A stretch of DNA of 31,770 bases from a bacterium (GTDB lineage: Bacteria > Zhuqueibacterota > Zhuqueibacteria > Residuimicrobiales > Residuimicrobiaceae). The position numbers and the translations under genes were made by a program. The number at the start of each line of letters is the position of its first letter. The first letter of the stretch is position 1. Below, one piece after another: positions 23,350 to 31,770 of this stretch. The DNA is taken from NCBI GenBank assembly GCA_012523655.1, contig JAAYTV010000111.1, forward strand, positions 1 to 31,770, written 5' to 3'. Below the pieces are notes generated by a model. That model was not told the DNA's origin. It saw nothing but the letters and a program-made list of their open reading frames with translations, and did not search any database.

Positions 23350-25737
23350 ATGAAAGATTTGGAAGAACAACCCGTGATTCCGGAAAACGCCCAAACGAAT
23401 ATACCGACGGAGTTGCCCGTCCTGCCTTTGCGCGACACGGTGGTGTTTCCCAACATCGTGACGCCGCTGGTGGTGGCGCGGGAAAAATCCGTGCAGCTGA
23501 TCAACGATGTCATTTCCGGCCATCGTATTCTCGGCCTGGTGGCGCAAAGGCGGCCAGAGGTGGAAGAGCCCGGACCGGATGACATCTATGAATACGGTTG
23601 TGCCGCTATCATCTTGCGCATGCTGAAATTTCCCGACGGCTCCCTGCGTGTGCTGGTGCAGGGCTTGGCCCGCATCAAGCTGGGCGCTGCGATTAAAACT
23701 TCGCCCTATCTGGTTTCTCGCATAGAAGTGCTGAGCGAGGAATTTCCCGCCAGCACCGAATTGGAGGCGTTGAAGCGCAACCTGGCCATCCAGTTCCAGA
23801 AGGTGGTCTCCCTGATACCGCAACTGCCGGATGAGCTGCAGGTGGTGGTGGTCAACACCACCCATCCGGGCAAATTGGCGGACCTGGTCGCTTCCAACCT
23901 CAATCTGACGGTGGAAGAAAAGCAGTCGATTTTGGAGTCCGTGGACATCAAGAGAAGGTTGAAGCGGCTGACGGTTTTTGTCAACCGCGAACTGGAAGTG
24001 CTGGAGATGGGCTCCAAAATCCAAGATAAAGTGCAGACCGAGCTGGGAAAAAATCAGCGCGAATATTTTTTACGCGAACAACTGCGGGCCATCCAAAAAG
24101 AGCTGGGTATGAGCGACGAGCGTTCGCAGGAGATCGAAGAACTGAGAAACAAGATCAAAGAAGCGGCCATGCCTCCGGAACCGGAGAAAGAAGCGCTGCG
24201 CGAGCTTGACCGCTTAAGCAAGATGCAGCCCGGCGCCGCCGAGTATACGGTTGCGCGCACCTATATCGACTGGATGGTGGCTCTTCCCTGGTCCGTGACC
24301 ACGCCTGACAACCTCGACATCAAAGCTGCAGGCCGAGTGCTGGACGAGGATCATTATGATCTGATCAAGGTCAAGGAACGTATTCTCGAATATCTGGCGG
24401 TGCGCAAGTTAAAGGAAAACAGCAAAGGCCCTATCCTTTGTTTCGTCGGCCCTCCGGGTGTGGGTAAAACGTCGCTCGGCCGCTCCATCGCCCGTGCCAT
24501 GGGTCGCAAATTCATCCGTATCTCCCTCGGCGGGGTTCATGACGAGGCCGAGATCCGCGGTCATCGGCGCACCTATATCGGAGCGCTGCCCGGTCGGATC
24601 ATTCAGGGCATCAAGAACGCAGGCAGCAACAATCCCATCTTTATGCTGGATGAAGTGGACAAGATCGGCCAGGATTTCCGCGGTGATCCCTCTTCAGCGC
24701 TGCTGGAGGTTCTGGATCCGCAGCAGAATTTTTCTTTCACTGATCACTATATGGATGTGCCGTTTGATCTCTCGCGGGTCATGTTCATCACCACCGCCAA
24801 TGTCCTCGACACCATCCCTTCGGCGCTGCGCGACCGGTTGGAGGTGCTCGAGTTGCCGGGCTACATCGAAGAGGATAAGGTTCAGATCGCTTTCACCTAT
24901 CTGATCCCGCGCCAGATTGAAGAGAACGGACTGCAGAAAAATCAGATCCGTTTCAGCAAGGCCGCAGTTGTGCGCATCATCCGCGATTATACGCGGGAGG
25001 CCGGCGTGCGCAATTTGGAGCGCCAGATCGCTACGGTGTGCCGCAAGGTGGCGAAAAAAGTGGCTGCCGGCGAGGACTGTCGTTCGGATATTAAACCCTC
25101 CTCGCTGCACGAAATGCTCGGGCCGGTGCGCTATTTTTCCGATGTGGCCGAACGCACCCACGAACCGGGCGTGGCCACAGGTCTGGCCTGGACCCACACC
25201 GGCGGCGACATCCTTTTTATCGAAGCCACTCAGATGCAAGGCAATAAAGGGCTCCTGCTGACTGGACAGCTGGGAGAGGTGATGAAGGAATCGGCGCAGG
25301 CTGCGCTCTCCTATTTGCGCGCACATTCAGCGGATTTCGGCCTCTCGCATGATTATTTTGAAAAGCGGGACATTCACATCCATGTGCCCGCCGGCGCTAT
25401 TCCCAAGGACGGGCCCTCGGCCGGTGTCGCCATGGCCACCGCGCTGGTCTCCCTAATCACTCAGCGACCGGTGCGCCATGATCTGGCCATGACCGGCGAG
25501 ATCACCTTGCGCGGCAAAGTGCTGCCGGTGGGGGGCATCAAGGAAAAAGTGTTGGCGGCTCGGCGTGCGGGTCTCAAGACCGTAATCCTGCCAAAGAAGA
25601 ACAAGGACGATCTGGAAGAGATTCCCAAGGACACCTATAAGGACGTCACGTTCCATTTCGTTGAAAAATTGGATCAGGTGCTGGAGATCGCCCTGCGGAC
25701 CGATAAGAAAAGTAAAAAGCAGACGATGAAAAAATGA
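23350..25737 (+). CDS. lon: ATP-dependent protease Lon
   Basis: 795 residues, full length for LonA. The N-terminal substrate-binding domain opens LPVLPLRDTVVFPNIVTPLVVAR (about 18-40). A long helical part follows (GKNQREYFLREQLRAIQKEL). The AAA+ module has Walker A GPPGVGKTS (about 367), the segment GGVHDEAEIRGHRRTYIGALPG, and Walker B FMLDEVDKIG (about 433). The protease domain has the Ser-Lys dyad: Ser in KDGPSAGVAM (about 690) and Lys in GGIKEKVLAARRAG (about 732). It degrades damaged and regulatory proteins in the cytoplasm. It sits 12 nt after hsp20, and its stop overlaps the start of the UDPGP-family gene (ATGATGA), which is an unusual partner. Confidence 0.98.
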   Translation: MKDLEEQPVIPENAQTNIPTELPVLPLRDTVVFPNIVTPLVVAREKSVQLINDVISGHRILGLVAQRRPEVEEPGPDDIYEYGCAAIILRMLKFPDGSLRVLVQGLARIKLGAAIKTSPYLVSRIEVLSEEFPASTELEALKRNLAIQFQKVVSLIPQLPDELQVVVVNTTHPGKLADLVASNLNLTVEEKQSILESVDIKRRLKRLTVFVNRELEVLEMGSKIQDKVQTELGKNQREYFLREQLRAIQKELGMSDERSQEIEELRNKIKEAAMPPEPEKEALRELDRLSKMQPGAAEYTVARTYIDWMVALPWSVTTPDNLDIKAAGRVLDEDHYDLIKVKERILEYLAVRKLKENSKGPILCFVGPPGVGKTSLGRSIARAMGRKFIRISLGGVHDEAEIRGHRRTYIGALPGRIIQGIKNAGSNNPIFMLDEVDKIGQDFRGDPSSALLEVLDPQQNFSFTDHYMDVPFDLSRVMFITTANVLDTIPSALRDRLEVLELPGYIEEDKVQIAFTYLIPRQIEENGLQKNQIRFSKAAVVRIIRDYTREAGVRNLERQIATVCRKVAKKVAAGEDCRSDIKPSSLHEMLGPVRYFSDVAERTHEPGVATGLAWTHTGGDILFIEATQMQGNKGLLLTGQLGEVMKESAQAALSYLRAHSADFGLSHDYFEKRDIHIHVPAGAIPKDGPSAGVAMATALVSLITQRPVRHDLAMTGEITLRGKVLPVGGIKEKVLAARRAGLKTVILPKKNKDDLEEIPKDTYKDVTFHFVEKLDQVLEIALRTDKKSKKQTMKK

Positions 25738-27161
25738 TGACCAACCTGGAGCAGCGATACCGGCGGATTCTGGATGTGATGACCTCCCTGGGTCAGGAAC
25801 AGGTTCTACGTTTCTGGCCGACTTTGACGGACATAGAGAAAAGGGCGCTGTTGGATCAATTGGAAGCGCTGGATGCGGAGCAGCTGCAGCGGCAGAGCGA
25901 GTTGATCAAGCAATACCGGGCTGAGACGACCTCCCGGTTGCCGCAGCTGGAGCCCTTTCCCGTCATCCCGCTGGCCGTAACAGCGGCCGAACAGGCGCGG
26001 GATCAGCAGGCGGCTGCAACCGGTCGGGAGCTGCTGCGCCAGGGCAAGGTGGCGGTCCTGGTGGTGGCCGGCGGCCTAGGTTCCCGGTTGGGCCGCGAAG
26101 AGCCCAAAGGCTGTCTGGAAATCGGTCCGATCAGCCGGCGTTCCCTGTTCCAGTTTCACACGGAAAAAATCATTCGTTTGCAAAGCCTCTACGGCAAGCC
26201 CATCCTCTTTCTCATCATGACCAGCGAACAGAATCACGCGGATACCGTCGAGTATTTTCACCGCCATCACTATTTCGGCATGAATCGCGACACGCTGTTT
26301 TTTTTCAGCCAGTCCTCCCAGCCAGCGTTTGATCAGCACGGTAAATTGCTGCTGCGCTCGCGCTCTGATCTGGCCTTGTCCCCGGATGGACACGGCGGCC
26401 TGTTGACCGCCCTGCAACGCCATCGCCTGGTCGATACGCTGCAAAACGCAGGCGTAGAGCTGCTCTATTATTTTCAAGTGGACAATGTTCTCTGCCGCAT
26501 CGCTGATCCGGTGTTTCTCGGACATCATGTTTTGCAGCAGGCGGAGATGGCCTCCAAATCCGTGGCCAAACGCAATGCCGAAGAAAAAGTGGGCGTGTTC
26601 TGCCGCGTGAACGGCCGGCCCGCGGTGGTGGAATACTCTGAACTAGACGACACTCTGCGTCACCAAAGAGACGAGCAGGGCGGCCTTCGCTTCAAGCAGG
26701 GCAGCATCGCCATTCACACATTCAGTCTTACGTTTTTCAGACGGCTGTTCGAGGCAAAGGTGAATTTGCCCTATCATCTCGCTTTTAAAAAAATGCCCTG
26801 CCTTGATGAACAGGGCCGCCCGGTCACGCCGGAACGGGAGAATGCCTACAAGCTGGAACAGTTTATTTTCGATGCGCTGCCCTACGCGCGGAACACCATT
26901 GTGGTGGAGACCAGCCGTGAAGAGGAGTTCAGTCCGGTTAAAAACGCCACTGGCCTGGATTCACCGGAAACCGCAACCCGGGCGTTGGTGGAGTTGTTCG
27001 CTCGTTGGCTTGAAAAGGCCGGTGTGACGGTGCCGCGCGGCCCAGACGGCCTGTCCCAACACCGGTTGGAGATTTCGCCGCTTTATGCGCTGGATGAAGA
27101 CGATCTGCGTTCAAAAATACCCTGCAAGTTGGAGATCCGCGGCGATACCTTTTTCGATTGA
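25734..27161 (+). CDS. UDPGP-family nucleotide-sugar pyrophosphorylase (UAP1/UGP-like)
   Basis: 475 residues; the first ATG (25734) overlaps the lon stop codon, and a second ATG follows at once. The nucleotide-binding loop AGGLGSRLGREEPKGCLEIGP (about residue 112) matches the L-x-x-GG-x-GTRLG-x-x-x-PKG signature of the eukaryote-like UDPGP family, distinct from bacterial GalU and GlmU. FLIMTSEQNHADTVEYF, YYFQVDNVLCRIADPVFLG (the Q-V-D-N metal and sugar element), and the C-terminal KLEQFIFDALPYARNTIVVE with EFSPVKNATGLDSP are also typical. It should make UDP-GlcNAc or UDP-glucose from UTP and the sugar-1-phosphate; the substrate cannot be decided from sequence. The downstream GlgC-family genes suggest a sugar-nucleotide locus. 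Confidence 0.93.
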   Translation: MMTNLEQRYRRILDVMTSLGQEQVLRFWPTLTDIEKRALLDQLEALDAEQLQRQSELIKQYRAETTSRLPQLEPFPVIPLAVTAAEQARDQQAAATGRELLRQGKVAVLVVAGGLGSRLGREEPKGCLEIGPISRRSLFQFHTEKIIRLQSLYGKPILFLIMTSEQNHADTVEYFHRHHYFGMNRDTLFFFSQSSQPAFDQHGKLLLRSRSDLALSPDGHGGLLTALQRHRLVDTLQNAGVELLYYFQVDNVLCRIADPVFLGHHVLQQAEMASKSVAKRNAEEKVGVFCRVNGRPAVVEYSELDDTLRHQRDEQGGLRFKQGSIAIHTFSLTFFRRLFEAKVNLPYHLAFKKMPCLDEQGRPVTPERENAYKLEQFIFDALPYARNTIVVETSREEEFSPVKNATGLDSPETATRALVELFARWLEKAGVTVPRGPDGLSQHRLEISPLYALDEDDLRSKIPCKLEIRGDTFFD

Positions 27162-27350
27162 GTCCGCTCCGATGGCGGCGGACGTCTTTGCCGTCGGCAT
27201 GGTCTGCGTGTGATCCAGGGTGCGGCGGCTGACCAACAAGCCGCTTCCTCTTTTCTCGTTTACAGCAATTGTCGCGGCGAAGCGCGGCGGCTGTTGACTA
27301 TATCATTGTGTGTTTTGGATTGTCGAATCCATTCTCAGCAGGGAATGCGC

Positions 27351-28625
27351 ATGAAAAATATTCTCGCTATGATTCTTGCCGGCGGCCGCGTGGACGAGCT
27401 TTCAGTGCTCACGTTGTATCGTCCGAAATCCGCTCTGCCCTTCGGCGGCCTGTATCGCGTTATCGATTTTCCGTTGAGCAATCTGGAGCATTCCGGCATC
27501 GAGAAGGTAGGGGTGCTGTCGCAATATCGATCGGACTCTCTGCTCCGCCATATCGGCTCCGGAGCCGCCTGGGATATGGTCGGCAGCCGGCGCGGCATTC
27601 ATCTACTGCCGCCGATGAAGGGGACCTTCAGTTCCGACTGGTACAAGGGCACAGCCGATGCGGTTTACCAGAACAAGGACTTTATTTTTCATAATCAGCC
27701 TGACTATGTTCTGGTGCTCTCAGGCGATCATGTGTACAAGATGGACTATGGCGAGATGCTCTCCTTTCATCAATCGATGCAAGCGGATGTAACGGTTGCG
27801 TTTGTCCGTCCGGATGACCATGGCATGGAGCGTTTTGGTCAGGGCGTGATAGAGGAGGGGCGCGAGCAGGGAGGCCGTCTGTTGCGCTATGTGGAAAAAC
27901 CAAGCCAGCCGATCTCTGAATGGGCGTCCATGACGATCTACCTGTTTAACGCCGATGCGCTGCACTTTGTTCTGGATGAGATGATGAAGCCCCCGTCCAC
28001 CGAGCACTTCGGCCGGGATATTCTGCCGGTGCTGCTTGACCGCAAACGGGTGTTCGGCTATAAATTCCATGGCGCCTGGGCGTATGCGCGCACCATCGAT
28101 GAATACTGGGCCGCCAATATGAGTCTGCTGCAGGATCGCCCTGCTCTGGACATCGATCGCTGGCAGGTGCGCACGAATCTTGACAACGAGCGGGTTCGCG
28201 ACCGCGCCCCAGCTATAATCAGCGCCGGCGCTCTGGTGCGCAACAGCCGCATCCATCATGGGTGCATTGTCGAGGGCACTGTGGTCAACTCCATTCTGTT
28301 TCCGGGCGTCAAAGCGGCGGCGGGCAGCATGGTCAAAGATTCGATTTTGTTTTATGACACCCGCGTCGCCGCCCATGCGCACGTGACCAAGGTGATTACC
28401 GATGTTGAGGTGATCATCGGAGCACAGGCGGTAGTGGGGGGCGGTCGACGGCCGGGCGCCAATAAGGAGTATCCGGATCTGCTTAGTTCTGGGATCACTC
28501 TTATCGGCCGCAATACCGTCATCCCCGTCAGAGCGCAGATCGGCGCCAATTGCATCATCTATCCCAACAAGGGTGAACAGGATTTTTCCGGAAAAATAAT
28601 AGCCGACGGGAGGACCTTGAAATGA
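27351..28625 (+). CDS. GlgC-family nucleotidyltransferase with altered GGxGxRL loop
   Basis: ATG 27351 has AGGGA 6 nt upstream; the in-frame ATG at 27345 is too close to it. The product has 424 residues. The fold is that of ADP-glucose pyrophosphorylase: an N-terminal Rossmann-like domain (RPKSALPFGGLYRVIDFPLSN, SGDHVYKMDYGEML, VEKPSQP) and a C-terminal left-handed beta-helix (ISAGALVRNSRIHHGCIVEGTVVNS). The nucleotide loop is GGRVDELSVLT: positions 14 and 16, usually Gly and Arg, are Val and Glu. The catalytic Asp in SGDH and the Lys in EKP remain. It may have lower or changed activity, or serve as a regulatory partner as GlgD does for GlgC in Bacillus. The next gene, a GlgC with an intact loop, overlaps by 4 nt. 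Confidence 0.93.
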   Translation: MKNILAMILAGGRVDELSVLTLYRPKSALPFGGLYRVIDFPLSNLEHSGIEKVGVLSQYRSDSLLRHIGSGAAWDMVGSRRGIHLLPPMKGTFSSDWYKGTADAVYQNKDFIFHNQPDYVLVLSGDHVYKMDYGEMLSFHQSMQADVTVAFVRPDDHGMERFGQGVIEEGREQGGRLLRYVEKPSQPISEWASMTIYLFNADALHFVLDEMMKPPSTEHFGRDILPVLLDRKRVFGYKFHGAWAYARTIDEYWAANMSLLQDRPALDIDRWQVRTNLDNERVRDRAPAIISAGALVRNSRIHHGCIVEGTVVNSILFPGVKAAAGSMVKDSILFYDTRVAAHAHVTKVITDVEVIIGAQAVVGGGRRPGANKEYPDLLSSGITLIGRNTVIPVRAQIGANCIIYPNKGEQDFSGKIIADGRTLK

Positions 28626-29926
28626 GACAGACGGTTGCGTTTTTGTTGGCCGGCGGCGTCGGCAGCCGGTTGAACATTTTGGGTTGGATGCGCGCCAAGC
28701 CGGCCGTACCGTTCGGCGGCTGTTATCGGTTGATCGATTTCACCATGAGCAACGCCATGCACTCCGGCGTTCAACAGATCGGCATCCTCACCCAATACCG
28801 GCCCTACTCGTTGATGGGGCATATCGGCTCCGGCGAGGCCTGGGACCTGATCGGCCGCCGCCGCTGCGCCAAGATCCTGCCACCCTCTACCGGACGCGAG
28901 GATTTCGACTGGTACCGCGGAACCGCCGATGCGGTGGCGCAAAATCTCGAGTTTGCCGCGCGCTACGGCGCACAACGGGTGCTGATCCTCTCCGGCGATC
29001 ATATCTACAAGATGGATTACGCCGCCATGGTGGAATTTCACAAACAGCAGAAAGCGGCCATCACCATCGCCATGATGCGCGTCGCCTGGGAGGACACCCG
29101 TCATTTCGGCATCGCCCAGGTGGATGAAGAGCAACGCATCACCGCCTGGGAGGAAAAACCGGCCAAAGCGAAAAGCAATCTGGCCTCTATGGGCGTGTAC
29201 GTGATCGATTTCGAGTTTCTCAAAAAGAGTCTGGACGGGCGACGAGGCCATGATTTCGGCAAAAATATCATCAACGATGCCATCGGCGTTGCGCCGGTTT
29301 ACGCCTACCTGTTCAGCGGGTATTGGGCGGACGTCGGCACTCTCAAAGCCTACTGGCAGACCCATATGGATATCCTGACGCCCGGCTCTGGTTTGAATTT
29401 ACCCGAATGGGGCGTACGCACCAACATCGACGACGAGGGGGCGCTCGGCGATCGGCCGCCGACCGTCATCGCGTCTTCTGCGCAAGTTCAAAATGCCCTG
29501 ATCTCCGCCGGCTGCATCATTGAAGGCACGGTGGTGAATTCCGTGCTCTCGCCCGGTGTGCATGTGGCGGCCGGTGCGGTGGTCAGAGACTCGGTCGTCA
29601 TGCACGATGTACGCATCGGCGGCAAAGCGGAAGTGACTTCCGTGATCGCCGACAAGGGCGTCGTGTTCGGTCCGGCCTGCCGGGTTGGCGGACCAGGCCC
29701 CAGCGCACAGCCCAATGAAAAATATCCCGATCATTTGTTCAGCGGATTGACCCTGGTGGGGAAAAAAGCCGTGGTGCCGGAGCGGATGGAAATATTCCGC
29801 AACACCATCGTTGAACCGCAGACCACGCTGCTGAGCTACGTCGATTACAAACCACGGGAAGGCGCTTATATCCAGGGCGTCGTTCCCTCTAAGGAAAAAG
29901 CCTCCAGGAGGTCATGCTCTCAATGA
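28622..29926 (+). CDS. glgC: Glucose-1-phosphate adenylyltransferase
   Basis: 434 residues, start overlapping the previous stop (ATGA). The intact loop LLAGGVGSRLNILGWMRAKPAVPFGG (residues about 8-33) keeps Gly14 and Arg16. RLIDFTMSNAMHSGVQQIGILTQY, DWYRGTADAVAQN, LILSGDHIYKMDY, AWEEKPAKAKSNLASMGVYV and the C-terminal beta-helix (LISAGCIIEGTVVNSVLSPGVHV) are all typical of GlgC. It makes ADP-glucose from ATP and glucose-1-phosphate for glycogen or trehalose synthesis. Together with the upstream paralogue it likely forms a mixed tetramer, as GlgC/GlgD do. No glycogen synthase or branching enzyme is in the window. Confidence 0.96.
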   Translation: MRQTVAFLLAGGVGSRLNILGWMRAKPAVPFGGCYRLIDFTMSNAMHSGVQQIGILTQYRPYSLMGHIGSGEAWDLIGRRRCAKILPPSTGREDFDWYRGTADAVAQNLEFAARYGAQRVLILSGDHIYKMDYAAMVEFHKQQKAAITIAMMRVAWEDTRHFGIAQVDEEQRITAWEEKPAKAKSNLASMGVYVIDFEFLKKSLDGRRGHDFGKNIINDAIGVAPVYAYLFSGYWADVGTLKAYWQTHMDILTPGSGLNLPEWGVRTNIDDEGALGDRPPTVIASSAQVQNALISAGCIIEGTVVNSVLSPGVHVAAGAVVRDSVVMHDVRIGGKAEVTSVIADKGVVFGPACRVGGPGPSAQPNEKYPDHLFSGLTLVGKKAVVPERMEIFRNTIVEPQTTLLSYVDYKPREGAYIQGVVPSKEKASRRSCSQ

Positions 29927-30840
29927 AACGAACAGCCTGGATCATGATGATGTCCTTTGCGGCGATGATGAATCTATGTTCATCGGCCGGCGACCGGGCG
30001 GCGGATGCCGCCTATCGGGAGGAGATCGAAGCGTGGCGCCGCCGCCGCGTCGCCCAGTTGACCAAACCCGATGGATGGCTGAGTCTGGCCGGCCGCTTTT
30101 GGCTCGAGCAGGGTGAAAACCCTTTCGGCCGTGCAGCCGGCAATGCGGTGATCTTTCCGGAGAGTTGCCCGGATCATATGGGCTCGTTCATCGTCGATAA
30201 AAATACAGTCCGCCTGCGCGTGGAGCCGGGCGTAGCCATTTTTACCGCCGATCATTCCCTCGCTTCGAATATGGAGCTGCACAGTGATGCTCAGGGTAAA
30301 CCCACTCTGCTATTTTATCATACGCTGTCCTGGCATATCATTCAGCGGAGCGGCCGTTTTGCCGTGCGCCTGCGCGACAGCACCCACGTCAATCGAAGAA
30401 CCTTCCGGGGCATCGACTATTTCCCGGTCGATCCGGCTTGGCGGGTTAAGGCGAAATTCATCGCCTATGAACCGGTTAAAATGCTGCGGATCATCAATGT
30501 GGTGGGTCAGGTCGAAGACCAACCCTGTCCCGGCGCTCTGCTTTTTACGCTGCAAAACCAACAATGCCGCCTGGATGTGCTGGATGAAGGGAGGGAGGAG
30601 CCGTTCTTTGTCGTCTTTGCCGATGCCACCAGCGGTGAGGAGACCTATGGCGGCGGCCGCTTTCTCTATGTGGCGCGGCCGGATTCTGCTTTCGAGACGT
30701 TCATCGATTTCAACAAAGCCTACAATCCACCCTGTTCTTTTACACCCTACGCAACCTGTCCTCTGCCGCCGGAAAGCAACCGGTTGAGTATCGCCATCCG
30801 CGCCGGCGAAAAGCGCTACCAGGGAAGCGCTTCGCACTAA
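29923..30840 (+). CDS. Exported DUF1684 family protein
   Basis: About 305 residues from ATG 29923, which is 10 nt after AGGAGGT; ATG 29914 is in frame but only 1-2 nt from it. A short signal peptide is visible (AWIMMMSFAAMMNLCSS), and NLC could be a weak lipobox. The body matches the DUF1684 pattern: W-x-x-x-RVAQLTKPDGWLSLAGRFWLEQGEN, RLRDSTHVNRRTFRGIDYFPVDPAWRVKAKF, FADATSGEETYGGGRFLY, and FIDFNKAYNPPCSFTPYATCPLPPESNRLSIAIRAGEK at the end, with two or three conserved Cys. The function of the family is unknown. It begins inside the glgC gene's last codons, so it is probably co-translated with the glycogen-precursor genes, but that does not show a shared pathway. Confidence 0.93.
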   Translation: MKRTAWIMMMSFAAMMNLCSSAGDRAADAAYREEIEAWRRRRVAQLTKPDGWLSLAGRFWLEQGENPFGRAAGNAVIFPESCPDHMGSFIVDKNTVRLRVEPGVAIFTADHSLASNMELHSDAQGKPTLLFYHTLSWHIIQRSGRFAVRLRDSTHVNRRTFRGIDYFPVDPAWRVKAKFIAYEPVKMLRIINVVGQVEDQPCPGALLFTLQNQQCRLDVLDEGREEPFFVVFADATSGEETYGGGRFLYVARPDSAFETFIDFNKAYNPPCSFTPYATCPLPPESNRLSIAIRAGEKRYQGSASH

Positions 30841-31217
30841 GGGGTTGAACCTTCTGTCCACTTCGCTCCTACGATCCATTCACCGTTGGTACAGTGGATT
30901 TTACACGCGGGTAGCCGGCTTGAAACGCAAGTAAACGGTACATGCTTGAACAGACCCCCAAGCATGTGAAAATATTTTTCTGCATCGATTTGCACGGAAA
31001 GCGTCAGAATGTGTGCAACCGTACAACCAGAGTGCTGCATTTTATTAAGCGGCTGTAAAAAGCGGGATGATGGCCGTCTCGGGGGCGATGCCTGCGGCGA
31101 ACATTCCGGCAACCATGGTTTTGGCTTCGCAGCATGGGCTGGGACGGGTCTGAATGAGAAACGCTATTCCCGCCGGCTCGACAAGTGCGAGCATGAACTC
31201 ATTTGGTGTGTTCGGCG
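30841..31217 (+). other. 377-nt intergenic region with a terminator and no credible gene
   Basis: A terminator-like hairpin lies at 30940-30979. The rest holds only short open frames without ribosome-binding sites or family similarity (for example 31009-31221 on the + strand and 31045-31242 on the - strand). No tRNA, repeat array or clear promoter was found. It separates the carbohydrate unit from the MATE gene. Confidence 0.6.
30940..30979 (+). terminator. Candidate terminator after the DUF1684 gene
   Basis: ACATGCTTG (30940-30948) pairs with CAAGCATGT (30959-30967) around AACAGACCCC. GAAAATA follows, then five T (30975-30979). The T run begins several bases after the stem, so efficiency may be low. 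Confidence 0.5.
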
Positions 31218-31770
31218 ATGAGTGCGTTTTTGTCATCTGCATCCACTACAGTGCTTGCTCTTCCCACAGGCCGGGCCATTCGACAGCTGGCTCTGCCGGC
31301 CATTTTCTCCCTGCTTTTTATCATGCTGTTCAATGTGGTGGACGGCTGGTGGGTGGGCAAACTCGGCGCCGAAGGCCTGGCCGGGGTCAGCGCTGCGTCG
31401 TTTATCTACTGGGCCTTGGAGGCGCTGGCCACGATCACCAGCACCGGCGTCAGCGCCTTGGTAGCGCGCTATGTGGGCGCCGGTCGGTATGGACGCGTAC
31501 ACAGCACAGCTGTGCATGGCATCTCCCTCGCCGTCGTACTGGGACTGCTTTTCGGCGGTCTGACAATTTTTCTGATGCCGGCCATTTTAAACTTTATGAG
31601 GTTGCAGGGAGCGGTACGTCAGTCTGCCGGCCGTTACCTGGCCATTATTTGCGCCGGCCTTTTTGTCCTCTTTGCCTCTCTCAGCGCTGAGGCGGTGTTC
31701 AGTGCCATGGGCGACACGCGTACGCCGCTCAAGATCACAGCCGGCGCTCTGCTGTTCAACGCGGTGATCG
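31218..31770 (+). CDS. MATE-family multidrug/cation efflux transporter (N-terminal part, truncated by window)
   Basis: An open frame runs from ATG 31218 to the window end, about 184 residues without a stop. After a short start it reads IRQLALPAIFSLLFIMLFNVVDGWWVGKLG, then AEGLAGVSAASFIYWALEALATITSTGVSALVARYVGAG, IFLMPAILNFMRLQ, and FASLSAEAVFSAMGDTRTPLKITAGALLFN. This is the usual opening of a MATE transporter: TM1-TM4 with the family's LAG-V and A-R-x-x-GAG patterns and the G-D-T-x-x-P loop. Such proteins export drugs or metabolites using Na+ or H+ gradients. The start has no clear ribosome-binding site, and GTG 31206 is an alternative. It lies 377 nt after the previous gene, so it is probably its own unit. 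Confidence 0.92.
   Translation, partial: MSAFLSSASTTVLALPTGRAIRQLALPAIFSLLFIMLFNVVDGWWVGKLGAEGLAGVSAASFIYWALEALATITSTGVSALVARYVGAGRYGRVHSTAVHGISLAVVLGLLFGGLTIFLMPAILNFMRLQGAVRQSAGRYLAIICAGLFVLFASLSAEAVFSAMGDTRTPLKITAGALLFNAVI

Noticed and set aside
27162..27350. Promoter and terminator candidates between the UDPGP and first GlgC-family genes
   Set aside because: GTCCGC/GCGGAC (27162-27183) lacks a U run, and TTGACT (27294-27299) has no acceptable -10 at 16-18 nt. Nothing firm can be called there.
30835..30850. T-arm-like GGTTCAACCCC on the - strand near the DUF1684 stop
   Set aside because: No matching acceptor, D or anticodon arms can be built around it, and part of it lies in a coding sequence.
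31009..31242. Short open frames on both strands in the 30841-31217 gap
   Set aside because: No ribosome-binding site, no recognisable motif, and they overlap the MATE start. Kept as intergenic.

Overview
This is a gene-dense, moderately GC-rich bacterial chromosomal segment. Every confident protein gene lies on the + strand, and several neighbours overlap by 4 nt (ATGA). No tRNA, rRNA, CRISPR array, transposase or integrase was seen. The lineage looks like an uncultured member of the FCB side of the tree (Calditrichota/KSB1-like). That is inference only, from a YbeY with Asp as the third metal-site residue as remembered from Bacteroidota, periplasmic TPR giants next to ExbB/ExbD genes, a eukaryote-like UDPGP-family uridylyltransferase and a GYF-like/MinD-like fusion. 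Three sites use a TTGACA -35 hexamer, so an ordinary sigma-70-type promoter is in use.

Layout. 1-1400: end of an ATP synthase operon (atpD C-terminal part, then atpC). 1432-12558: an envelope machine. It begins with a promoter, then two very large exported TPR/coiled-coil proteins, a small secreted protein, a second promoter, an ExbB/TolQ/MotA-type motor subunit, two different ExbD/TolR subunits, and a TonB-like protein with an AgmX/PglI (GltJ)-type C-terminal domain. It closes with a strong intrinsic terminator. The TonB-like gene appears to start at ACG, and one ExbD has Asn where the ion-carrying Asp is expected. 12586-14346: aspS. 14398-15893: a strong promoter, a folded leader, a small coiled-coil lipoprotein, a double-LysM secreted protein, a possible structured RNA and a strong terminator. 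15983-19747: phoH, a 7TM-HD (YqfF/PgpH-type) c-di-AMP phosphodiesterase candidate, and ybeY, as in the Bacillus yqf cluster. 19731-22665: an unrecognised polytopic membrane protein, a cold-shock protein and a GYF-like/MinD-like/Cys-motif ATPase, ended by a terminator. 22885-30840: Hsp20, Lon, a UDPGP-family uridylyltransferase, two GlgC-family proteins in tandem and a DUF1684 protein. 31218-end: N-terminal part of a MATE-family transporter.

How they work together. ExbB plus ExbD would use the ion gradient to drive the TonB/GltJ-like protein across the periplasm, and the TPR giants probably form the periplasmic or outer-membrane part. The set resembles the Agl-Glt and Tol-Pal machines in composition, but no member can be assigned to gliding, Tol or import from sequence alone. 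The 22.9-30 kb block joins protein quality control (Hsp20, Lon) to nucleotide-sugar and glycogen precursor synthesis by direct translational overlap. Many coding calls are firm. The RNA elements, exact start codons and promoters were found by eye and are less certain.
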